In this document: positions 54,921 to 64,000 of the stretch, piece by piece
How the letters are laid out: every line of letters starts with the position of its first letter
Position numbering within the stretch: position 1 is the first letter of the stretch
From: Kalaharituber pfeilii
Taxonomy: Eukaryota > Ascomycota > Pezizomycetes > Pezizales > Pezizaceae
Direction: 5' to 3'
NCBI GenBank assembly: GCA_015179045.1
Contig: WHUZ01000002.1
Coordinates: 2,108,001-2,172,000 of the forward strand
Length of the DNA: 64,000 bases
Translations under genes and position numbers: made by a program
The notes under the pieces: model-generated
The model's database searches: none
What the model was told of the DNA's origin: nothing
Seen by the model: only the letters and a program-made list of their open reading frames with translations

Positions 54921-56514
54921 ATGAAGCTAGCAGTGCTGAACTCGTAAGTGCTTACCTCCTTCCGCGCTCAAACCGGAAACGTACAGCAAATATCAACAGC
55001 TTGATGATGAAAAGCCTAGACATGGAAAGACTGGAGATAGACGACGACGAGATACCAACCCTTGTCCCAGCTGATACAGACCTTTCGACATCGGATTTTG
55101 AGCCCAATTCTAGTGAAGATGAAGCTCTCAAGGTCCCAATCACAATCATCACAGGATATCTTGGTGCTGGAAAATCAACTTTACTAAACTACATTCTTAC
55201 GGAGCAACATTCCAAGAAGATTGCAGTTATCCTGAATGGCTTGTATCCTTCCCTCAATCCTTTCTGTTGCTTCAGAACAGTAACAACATTCTAACCACAA
55301 GTGCAAATTCACAGAGTTTGGTGATTGTAAGCAAAACAGTCAAATAGTACGAGACTATACTATAGCTAATGATGATCTGGCTAGCTGCGGACATTGAGAA
55401 AGAGATCACAGTCAACACAGGTGGCACACAAGTGGAGGAATGGTTAGAAGTAGCCAATGGATGTACGAATTGTCTGTCACTGAATTGGGAATGTATTAAC
55501 TTATATATTAGGCCTGTGCTGTTCCGTTAAGTGAGATATTCTTGCTCTTAGGCTTAGCTGTCTGCCCTTTCTAACCACCTGTTACATTTGCAGGGACAAT
55601 GGGGTGGCTGCAATCGAAAAGCTTATGGAAAGGAAAGGAAAGTTTGATTACATACTTCTAGAGACTACCGGACTGGCGGACCCAGGCAACATTGCCCCGC
55701 TTTTCTGGCTTGACGATGGTTTAGGAGCCTCCATTTATCTCGACGGTATCGTCACCATGATCGACGCCGCGAATATCCTGAAGTCATTGGATGAGAAGGT
55801 TGAAGGTAACGAAGGTGTGACCACCGCACATCTACAAATTTCTCACGCCGATGTCATAATCATCAATAAAGTGGACTTGGTGACCCCAGAGCAACTGCAA
55901 GCCGTTAGGCGAAGGGTGGAAAGTATCAACGGCTTAGCCAAAATCTTTGTCACTGAGAGAAGTGTTGTTGGCAAAGAAGAGCTTGAAGGGTGGTTGTTAG
56001 ATTTGGGAGCATATAGTGATGTTGGAGCTCTCTCGCTCCAGGCAGAATCTATGGGTGGAAGCAAGCTTGATCCGGTAAGTTCAATTTCAAATCTTCATGC
56101 ATGTCACGATACATGCACATATCTAACCGCATTATCTACATGTATTAGACTATATCGACAATGGCAGTGCCCATCGTCACAAAATTAGATGCCAAGCAGA
56201 TGAAACTTCTAGATATTTGGCTTCGATCCGTCCTATGGGATTGCATCGTACCATTCATGGACGCAGAAGGCAGGGAAGTCGATATACACAGACTCAAGGG
56301 ACGGGTAGTTAGAGAAGATGGAAGGATCATGCTTATTCAAGGAGTGCGGGAAATCTTCGAGGTATTCGATGCTATAGAGCGAGGCGTAAAGGTGGACGGG
56401 GTTTCTCAGTCGGGCAAGATTGTTTTAATCGGGAGAAAGCTAGCTGGCGTAAATGTCAAGCAAAGTTTTCAATGGTTTGTACTTGATGGTAATGGTCCCT
56501 CAACCAGGATATGA
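54921..56514 (+). CDS. ZNG1: ZNG1/CBWD-type COG0523 GTPase zinc chaperone, 7 exons
   Basis: G3E-family GTPase that, in yeast and mammals, delivers zinc to methionine aminopeptidase 1. Exons by eye: 54921-54943, 55000-55238, 55315-55326 (12 nt), 55385-55462, 55512-55530 (19 nt), 55594-56074, 56149-56514; 405 aa. Walker [10 protein letters not shown] (about 60-68), the metal-binding CLCC (118-121) built across two small exons, [16 protein letters not shown] (NKxD), and a C-terminal CobW_C domain ([20 protein letters not shown]). The N-terminal DEIPTLVP resembles the CPELVPI motif used to contact the aminopeptidase (inference). Intron 2 appears to start with GC rather than GT. Start: ATG 54921 joined by a GTAAGT...CAG intron; ATG 55004 is the alternative. 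It is divergently transcribed from PNS1 with about 250 bp between. Confidence 0.92.
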
Positions 56515-57588
56515 GTCCGTCATTACCAGATTATAAGGCCATTGTTAATATACTATATGACCTATGAGCCGGACATATAAACGTCTGGGATTTGCTGAGG
56601 AAAGTGACCGTCCATCAAAGTGACTTGCTTAGGTTAAAATTGGGGCTCGTATAGTGTTTGAAGTTTGGTACCTGTTTAGCTTCTTGTATTATCATGCCCT
56701 GCCAATTGCGTATGCTCCATCCGTGCTAAATCTGGGATGTTGCACATTATGCTTCATTTTTGAAAACCGCTCTTTCTATATCTGAATACATACAAAATGC
56801 TTAAGTTTGATAACTGTGCCTGGAGCTCTAAAGCACTCGGGGCGTTTTAATAAGGTAAATACCAGAACTTAGAATTATATAATAGTCTTGTTCCCAGAAG
56901 ATCAAAGAGTGATTATAATTATAGGGTTATAATTTCCTTCGGCCGAGTCAGCGTCGGTATTAGGCAATCTCGAGTGTCGGTGTGCGCTGCAGCTCTACGG
57001 ACAAGCCATGTTCATTCCACTCGGCGCACCTGCAGGCTTCAATAAGTGTGGGCGTTCTGCTTTTATGAACTGACCTACTTAGGCATCTATAGTTTAGTGA
57101 AGTGGCATATCTGTTTGGTTATAGGATTGAAGGCCCCGGTTCAATCCTCACATCGAGCGGATTATCCAGTAACTTATTCAATGAAGATGGATTGTATTGC
57201 TCCAGTTCCAAGAATGACTCATTTGAGAGTTTGAACTTCGATTCTGGCGAGGATCAATTGGAAGTTGGGACTGGGGGCAACTTGTTACTTTTTGCAAAAA
57301 TCCTAGCATATCTATGTAGCGCCTTCAAGTCGCCTTCGACCTCCCTAGTTTTATACAAGACGGTGTTGATCAATCAATATGAAGAGATAGTGAGTAGGTT
57401 ATGTACTTACGTACTTGTAGGTACTTAAGAGGTACTATTATACGTATAGAGAAGTAACTATATACGTATGATTCAATTTATGAAAAGCCATTCCCTCCTC
57501 TTTCCACAAAAAACAAACACATCCACTTCTCTAGGTGCGAGAGTAATCTTTCTCAAAACACAATACAAAACACATTAGAGAGGTCGCT
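56515..57588. other. Intergenic
   Basis: No gene. 56940-56970 has GAGTCAGCGTCGG, distantly like the TTAGTCAGCG module. A frame at 57046-57428 is unremarkable. 57400-57430 has GTACTTACGTACTTG-type repeats. Confidence 0.4.
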
Positions 57589-59502
57589 TCATGCCAAACT
57601 CCCCATCGGGTCCCACACCGGCAACACCACCACCTTCCTCTTCCCTTCCCAATCCCCTTCACACACCTCCTCCACTCCTTCCTCTCCCTTCACATAATCT
57701 CTCCTAGTCACAACCTGCATAACATACTCCCCAAACCACTCATCCCCCATCACCAAATACCCCTTCCCGCCGCTCTCCGCGCCCCAGGAATTTTCTACTC
57801 TCCACCTGACCGGCCTCCCCGTGCTTTCATCCAGATGCACACCAGTGAACACCATCGCGTGCGTCATTAAACTTTCCCTCGTCATAAGTCTCTCCTTTTT
57901 GCTCATTCCCGTCCCATTATGGTCCCCTTCTAACACTGGCCCATCGACGAACCCTTCAACCCCCAATACCAGCTCCAAATCCCACACCCCCTTATTCCCG
58001 TCCCCGCACGCAAGCCACCCTTTTCCTGCGGCCGTCTCCGCGAATTTTCCAACATCGCAACCAAAGAATACAGCTTCACCTTCTTTGATCATGCGAATCA
58101 CGACCCGCTTCATGGTCTCCACGTCCACGTTTAGGTATCTAGTTTCCCTTGCAGGGATTTCCTTTCCGGATTTCCCATCCCCGTCATCCCCGTCTCCGCC
58201 GACCCGCCCAATCTCTCCCACTACGTTCCCCAAATGCTCCACTTTCAATACGCTCCCGTATTCGTTCCTCGGATCGTTCACTAGGGAGAAATAATCCAGG
58301 GCCGGGAACGCCACCGTCTGGCGATAAAATCTTATCGGTGTGCTGGTGAGACTTTGCACTGCGCCGGTCGAGTCTGTATATTGCCATGAGAATTCCTCGT
58401 TTGGTGAGGGCGGCGGGCCGAGCATGAGGACCAAGATAGTGTGGATGGATTGGAGGACGGAGTTTTTGTATTCAATGAGCTCGCGCGAACGGGCGGATTT
58501 CGTCGAACCGTCTTTTCTTCTAATTTCCCTTCTGTTACAAACAAATATCTTGTTAGACATCATCCCATCATAATTCTATGGAGGGGAAACGTACATTCTC
58601 AAAGCCGCTTCCCTCAATTTCCTCGTCACTAACCAATTCAGCCTCCCCGACATCTTCGCCGCGGTCGTCTCCGCATACACCGTCCCAGGCACCAGCCCAT
58701 ACTTCTCGACTACATTCACAAACATATCCCACTGCCCCCCGTCTCCTACGGGAGACCCCAACAACCACTGCACCAACCTTCCCTCCAGCTCGCCTTCCCC
58801 ATCCAACGGCACCTCTACAATCTTTTCAAGAAAGAAATTGGCTTTTTCGTATTTATCCCAGAAAAAGAGGTACGATTGGCTGAACTCGAAGCTGGAAAGT
58901 TTGAGTTTCTTCATGAGCGGGAGACGGAGCACATTTGTAGCGGCAAAGAGCCAGCAGCGGCCGGTGGCACGCTGGTGCGTGACGGGAGTGCCTTCAAGGG
59001 AGAGAACGTGCGAGAAAATCGGGGCGTAGGTGCGGGGGGCAGCGGGGGAGAGTGCGATGTCATTGATGGAGTGGGAGGTGAGGGCGGAGAGGGCGAGACG
59101 GTTGCGTGGGGAGGAGAGGAGGGTTTGTGACCATGTGTGTGAGAGCTGCGGGTCTAAAGAAACGATTGCTTGGACTACATTCACGCGTCAGCACACATCT
59201 TACACCAATCAAATTGAACTACTACAAGCTGATTCTAGGTAGGTACACTCACCATCCTTATCCCCATCTCCCTCCTTCTCCGCTATCGTTTCTGCACTCG
59301 ACGACGAAGACACACCAGTGGATCCTGTCACTACCTTCCCTTTCCCACCCTCTACCTTCATTACTTCCTGCACCACCTTTCCCTCTGCAGCTATTGCTGC
59401 CCGCCTCCTAGCCTCCCTCGCCTTCTTTGGTTTCCATTCTTTTGGCTTGTATTTTTTAGAATGCTGGCGGGAGGGGACAGAGATGGAGAGGGCTTGTCCC
59501 AT
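57589..59502 (-). CDS. LAP3: Bleomycin hydrolase / cysteine aminopeptidase C1B, 3 exons
   Basis: Cytosolic papain-like aminopeptidase (yeast Lap3/Gal6), a hexameric barrel enzyme that degrades homocysteine thiolactone and trims peptides. Minus-strand exons: 59502-59253, 59174-58595, 58531-57589; 590 aa; introns 78 and 63 nt. The catalytic triad is intact: Cys157 in HQRATGRCWLFA, His in LMTHAMVFTGV, Asn in RVENSWGAESG. Gln151 forms the oxyanion hole. Also FEFSQSYLFFWDKYEKANFF, GGQWDMFVNVVEKYGLVP and MIKEGEAVFFGCDVGKF. About 100 residues longer than the yeast enzyme: exon 1 encodes a basic, Lys/Arg/Ser-rich extension (KKYKPKEWKPKKAREARRR) that could be a mitochondrial or other targeting part, and Gly/Asp insertions follow in the middle (GGDGDDGDGKSGKE). 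Confidence 0.94.
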
Positions 59503-60667
59503 TGTATTTTATCTATCGTATTGTATGTATGGGATATATTTATCTCTGCTTGCTTCTTCCTATTTTTCCTCTTTTATTTTTCCTCTTCTTTCTTTCTTCG
59601 TAACTCAAATAAGAAGTCGGGTATATCACTCAAAATCAAGTAGGATCCAAAGTTAAAAGGGTTGGTTCTCAATTGAGAGGAGGGAATTTTAGAAGATGAC
59701 TGGGCTACTAAAGCATATGTTACGTAGAGAGATCAATTCATCCGGAGGAAGGGAGGGGAGTTGGTATTTAAGGAAAAAGGTTAAACGAATATTCTGTGCG
59801 TACTGGACGAAGGTTGGTACTGGATAGCCTCATCCCCAGGGTTCTGGCCTTTCTCTTTTTCTTTTTTTCCCCCTTTGCCTCCATCCAATTTGCATTATTT
59901 TTTAATTCATCAATGAACACGCACATGCGTCTTGACCCCTCCCTCCCTACCTCCTCCTCATTCTCATCTTCATCAAAGTCGAACTCAGCGCCTTGAGCTC
60001 CGTCAGCGCGACGCGACCCTTACCTTCCATGCCACTGCCTGCAGTCCGTTTGGGCGTCGTCTCGGCCCCCTCCCTGCAAGTCAGTTGAAGTATAACACCT
60101 TGTAGGGTAGCATTGCTTCCCGCCAATTTCAGCTCCAGGTCACGCAATATGGCGTCCTTGCGGCGCGAAAGGAACAGTCTGTACTTAGTATGGTTAGGAT
60201 ACTGCGCACACGCGCAATATAACTCAACCCAGCATAACTTACTTAGAGTAACAAAGCAAGTACTGTAAGTAGGCATCTGTATGATGTATCTCCTCATTCT
60301 TTGGAGCTTCTCCTCACTTATTCTAGATGCGCATCCCCTCCGAATGTCGACACTCCCATCGACGGCCCACCTCCATTTCCATCTCTATCTCCATCATCTC
60401 CATCTGCGCTTTTTCGGCGGATGGTACTGCCGATGAGCCCTCTCTACTTAGGCACTCTGATCACCATAAATTGTACTAGTACATGGTTCGCGTGCGCAGC
60501 AAATGGTACCTGCCTCCGTAGTTACAGTAACCCACCAAGGTGTCCACTACACGCTTTAAGCTTTCTTTACATACACTACAACGATAGGGCAAATGATCAG
60601 CGGTGGCTTAACGATCTGTCAGTCTTGGCAGCAGCAACCAATTCCAAAAACTCCTTAAGGACGTCGT
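59503..60667. other. Intergenic with one possible unrecognised exon
   Basis: A minus-strand open stretch about 60178-59950 (LSRRKDAILRDLELKLAGSN ... ALSSTLMKMRMRRR) follows a good acceptor (CTAAGTACAG) and looks coding, but I could not join it in frame to an upstream exon, and I know no relative. 59560-59600 is pyrimidine-rich. Otherwise nothing. Confidence 0.3.
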
Positions 60668-60914
60668 TCACTGCATCTTGGATTTTATAATTAGCCACTT
60701 GCACCTCCAACTTTCCCCGAGCTGTTTACTACATACCTTGACTTTGGTGAAGCACTCCAGTAATTTCATTGGGAGATAGGTATCAATTTTTACTCCACCA
60801 GTAAACTTCACACCTTTAGGCACCTCTGTTTTCCCACTACTAGCTTTCCAGGGATCTTCCATCGCAGCCTTGAACTTGCTATCAAGGTTGTTTCTAGTAC
60901 GTCTGGAGCCCATG
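60668..60914 (-). CDS. Hypothetical small basic protein (doubtful)
   Basis: From MGSRRTRNNLDSKFKAAMED (ATG 60914) the frame gives KFTGGVKIDTYLPMKLLECF then TKVK followed by a GTATGT donor. An acidic-amphipathic piece, DAVNDVLKEFLELVAAAKTD, lies on the same strand at about 60685-60625. The two could be one small protein, but no acceptor keeps frame, so the model is incomplete. Not recognised; it may be a decayed fragment next to repeats. Confidence 0.25.
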
Positions 60915-61167
60915 CTTCGTGCCTTTTGAAGCACTAGATAGTATGGAGTAGGTTTAATTATGAATGGTTGAGTCAAGGATTAAAATTGGATTGTGTTGGG
61001 TTGTTGGTAGAATACAGACTGCGTTCAATCACAATGGTCGAACACTTTTTGTTGCTCTGGCAACCACCTCGGCGCTGCAATTTTCCGGCGCCGACTATTG
61101 GTGTTCGGTGTGACCGTTTTGGCAAAATTTGTATGGGTGCCAAGTAGCCTACCAGTTTCACTGACTT

Positions 61168-61252
61168 GTGTTCCAGATGTTCTCCCACGAAGCAACCGTG
61201 TAGTGTGGAGTAGCTTAGTCATCCACTAAGCGGTAGTCTGGTTCGAGACTGC
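61168..61252. repeat. Dispersed hairpin repeat, copy 2
   Basis: AGTGTGGAGTAGCTTAGTCA then TCCACTAAGCGGTAGTCTGG and TTCGAGACTGC at 61202-61252, matching the copy at 16093-16144 except for two bases. GTGTTCCAGA at 61168 is also shared. The stem GCTTAGT/ACTAAGC is perfect. Confidence 0.75.
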
Positions 61253-61254
61253 GG

Positions 61255-61398
61255 ACATCAGCAGTACAGGCATTAGCAGTATAGGCATCAACAGTACAGG
61301 CATTAGCCGTACAGGTATCAGCAGCATCGGCATCAGTAGTATCGATATCAGTAAGTAGTATCGGTATCAGCAGTATCGGTATCAGTAGTATCGGCATT
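61255..61398. repeat. 15-bp minisatellite
   Basis: About nine imperfect copies of ATCAGCAGTATCGGT and variants (GCATTAGCAGTACAG). It starts directly after the dispersed hairpin repeat. Confidence 0.88.
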
Positions 61399-61837
61399 TG
61401 GGGATCCTCTCTCTAATATGGCCTGATTCCACTTCACCCTTCGCTGCAGCATGCCTTTTTGTCGGGCCTCTACTGGCGAATCAGCAAGCAAAATGGAGAA
61501 GGTTGAGACTCATTGACGTTATGATAGAGTCATATTATGGCTATGATATGGAATACAGCGAATCGGCAAGATTCTAGGTTGAAAAAAGCCACTGTAATCA
61601 TTATATATAATGTTAAGAATATTATGTGGAAGAGCTTTTCCTTACTGTAGCAGAAGTGGAGCATGGTATGCTATTTTACTGTGTATCATTTTTCCTTTAT
61701 TTCTTTTGTAGTTGGTCTTGTCATAGCCCAAAGGGTGTAATGATATACAGGGTTACCAGGTGGAACAACGTAAAATAAGCGAAAAATGCAATGCGCAAAT
61801 ATGTCGTAGTCGCACAATGGCTATATGAGCTATATAG

Positions 61838-61912
61838 AAGACTAGCGAGCATCACTAGTCAAGTGTTCTTTTGGCCTGGCGGGTGGTAATTTCTCTGCGT
61901 TTACCACTGTGG
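61838..61912. repeat. Remnant of the pogo terminal repeat (second relic)
   Basis: CACTAGTCAAGTGTTCTTTT then GGCCTGGCGGGTGGTAATTT and CTCTGCGTTTACCA correspond to the inner terminal repeat of the 6782-10210 element (TCTTTTTGACCTGGCGGACG ...), in the left-end orientation. CTAGTCAAGTG next to it is shared with the relic at 14455. Confidence 0.7.
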
Positions 61913-62932
61913 GATAATGAGAAAAATCGCCGGCGGGAGCTTGGTCATTTCTTGGCTTACGGTCAAGGTCTGGCTTAGTCATACGCCGGTGATATATAGG
62001 CGTAGGTGTGGATGTAGTGGGAGATGTCTAGGCAGCGGTTTTTCTCTTCTTCTTTCTGTGCTATCACTTGCTATGCATTGCTTATATTACATGCTATGAA
62101 TTGATCGTTTTGCCTACCTTATTGCTCAGCCCACCAAGTCTAGACCCGGTCCTTTCGTGCATCCAGACGCGGTATCATTGTATACACTCTGCCTGTTCAC
62201 ACCACCTCCGTTACAGAGTAGAGATAATGGAGAAGCTGGAGATTAGCCCATGTATAATTGCATTCCTGTACTTATGAAAGTAATACCAATATTGTGCGCC
62301 AAAGAGCGCCTGAAGTTCTGTCAAGACCACACTAGCGCGCGTTTGTGTTACCTCTTAAGTGAGTGAATACGGTACTGTAGTCGTACGAGTACTCAATAAC
62401 ATACAGTACTTGTATATATCGTGACCATGAAGCTTTCAAATACTACGGTAAGTAGGGGCGACTTGGGCAGTGGCGAGAATTAACACAAGAATGTAATGAT
62501 GTATTCTCTCTCTGAACTTTAGGAACTCTCCCACGTGCCAGCATTTACTCTATCCTTGCATAGTTTCCACCACTCCATCCTTGCGTAACACTAGTCTTGC
62601 ATAGTTCCATTCTTCCTCTATGATATGCGGCCTCTACCGCATATGCATCCCTGACAGAAATGCTACCGCGCAGCAAAGATTATAAACATATTACCCTGGT
62701 TATACTAGAATTTAACTAAACGGAACGGGGATATTACAGTCCATCTTAGAAAGATGCTGGACAACCCGGAAAGAAATAAGTGAAGGAGGATTAATTTCTC
62801 TTTAGAGTCTCCATTATCCGTTTTATCTTACAGCAAAGCAGGTATAGAATTAACAGAACATATGTATAAAATTAACAGAACATATGCGGATTTCTCCGGG
62901 CAACGTACTGGTCATCAAGAATCTCCTGTAGC
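61913..62932. other. Intergenic / PRP40 3' flank
   Basis: No gene supported; short frames only. 62850-62885 has a duplicated TAAAATTAACAGAACATATG-like unit (ATTAACAGAACATATG twice). Confidence 0.4.
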
Positions 62933-64000
62933 TTACTCTGCAATCTCGCCTTCCTCGCTTTCTTCTCCTTTCTCCTCAATCTTTCCAGGTCGAGAAGCAT
63001 CCACAGGAGGTTTCGACGTCTGGTGATTGGGAGTGTGTGGGGTGCGTTCTCGACGTGATCGCTAAAGTGAGATATTAGCATATAACGCCGAATTATTTCA
63101 GCTAGTATGTTTACCTTAGTGTCTCTGCGGTTTCCTTCTTCACTCTCCACACTAGAACCTCTGACACGCCTCCTTACACTAACACGATCGTCATATTGCA
63201 ACCCAGCGTCCCGGTCAATCCCTCGCAAACGGTATTGCCGTTCTCTTTCTTCCTCTCGCTCTCTCCTCTCGCGGTCGTAATGGCTGGTACTTGTTCTACT
63301 AGAAGCTCTTTCATGACGGTCCCGATGCCTTGATGTACTCCTATTCCTACCGCTACGAAGGTATTGGCGTTCCCGCTCACCTGCAGCCCTCCTTCTTTCC
63401 GCTTCATACATATCTGGCTCCGGCGGGCTCCTGCTTCTATGGCCATGGCTCCCTTCACGGTCCCTGGGATGCCGACTGCTTCTATGATAGTGGTGACTAT
63501 TCCTTCCAAGATCAGAATCACGATCACGGTCGCGATGCGACCGTTCTCGTTCTCTCTCACGTTCGCGATCTATCCTGTCTCTGTCACTGCGGGGCAACTT
63601 CTCTCTTTCTTTCTCTTTCTCTTTCTCCTTCTCTTTCTCCCGTTCCCGGTCTTTCTCCTTTCGTTCCCTGCGTTCAATGTCCTTCTCTCTCTCCTCCTGT
63701 TTCTCCTTGAGCCGCCGAATAAATTTATCAAATGCCTGTCGACGCAGTTCTTCTGTTTCAAGTGCTTGAAATTCTTCCAATTTCTGGATGCGTGGACGTA
63801 CTTGCTCCCAAGAATCTGTTACCTCTACCGGTGGTTCCAAATGTTTTAGTATGGAGCGCAATGCGTCCATTCGACGGCGAAGGTGACGCTCTGCTTGATG
63901 GCGGTCATCTTCCACACGTTTCACAACCTTCTCACGTAACTGCCACTCCTCGTTAATAAGGATACTGGAGGATGATGACCTTCAAATGACAATCTCACCT
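62933..64000 (-). CDS. PRP40: PRP40 pre-mRNA processing factor, C-terminal part (partial)
   Basis: U1 snRNP-associated splicing factor; the gene enters from beyond the right edge. Minus-strand exons seen: from about 63964 (boundary uncertain) to 63115, intron 63114-63062 (53 nt), last exon 63061-62933. Final FF-domain region: EEWQLREKVVKRVEDDRHQA, RRRMDALRSILKHLEPPVEV, SWEQVRPRIQKLEEFQALE, DKFIRRLKEKQEERE. A long Arg/Glu/Asp/Ser-rich tail with KEKEKEKEKEREK and RERERERE repeats follows. The last exon (RSRRERTPHTPNHQTSKPPV) ends in EEGEIAE, usual for fungal Prp40. The WW domains and earlier FF domains lie outside. An in-frame stop at about 63982-63984 shows that an intron precedes the first exon seen here; its 5' end is probably off-window. 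Confidence 0.88.

Noticed and set aside
61202..61252. A tRNA gene
   Set aside because: The GGTTCGAGACT box is only about 15 bases after the hairpin; no acceptor stem or cloverleaf can be drawn.
62872..63060. Continuation of the PRP40 long frame to 62872
   Set aside because: Reads through a 53-nt intron with GTAAAC donor; splicing gives the typical EEGEIAE ending instead.
1..64000. CRISPR arrays, bacterial operons, phage or defence systems
   Set aside because: Spliced eukaryotic genes throughout; tandem arrays seen have no spacer-repeat structure.

Overview
This window is from a filamentous ascomycete (Pezizomycotina; Leotiomycetes is a guess). The evidence is short introns of about 45-105 nt with GTRNGT-type donors, fungal protein families (GH6 cellulase, OPT transporter, PNS1, ERG25, PRP40 with a fungal tail), pogo/Fot, copia, gypsy and tyrosine-recombinase transposable elements, and C-to-T decay of repeats that looks like RIP. 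Gene models were spliced by eye from frame, splice sites and family knowledge, with phases checked by arithmetic; nothing was searched against a database.

Layout. 1-6.6 kb: a complete five-exon cystinosin/ERS1-type gene, a doubtful small membrane ORF, and a secreted GH6 cellobiohydrolase without a binding module. 6.7-19 kb: a repeat island with a 3.4-kb pogo-type transposon broken by a solo LTR, decayed copia gag/pol, several TA-flanked MITEs and decayed ORFs. 19.5-35 kb: an Est1-type RNA-binding-domain protein, two MITEs, a CID/RS/polyproline RNA-processing gene that carries three apparent one-base deletions, a 0.8-kb inverted-repeat element, the ES2 nuclear protein and a VIT-VWA protein. 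35.2-39.3 kb: a 12-exon OPT oligopeptide transporter. 40-47 kb: a second repeat island with a tiny tRNA-like retroposed insert, a tyrosine-recombinase retrotransposon (gag, RT, RNase H, YR) and a gypsy derivative whose two LTRs face each other. 47.7-64 kb: ERG25, a decayed NCA2 copy, PNS1, a ZNG1-type zinc chaperone, bleomycin hydrolase, more repeats, and the 3' part of PRP40 running off the right edge.

The genes are unlinked housekeeping functions: vacuolar/plasma-membrane transport (cystinosin, OPT, PNS1), ergosterol synthesis, RNA processing (CID protein, ES2, PRP40, possibly the Est1 protein), metal and peptide metabolism. I see no secondary-metabolite cluster and no defence operon. The most unusual object is the gypsy derivative at 45525-46882: two 258-bp repeats in inverted orientation, identical by eye, enclose a truncated gag, and the whole is flanked by a 5-bp TTAAG duplication.
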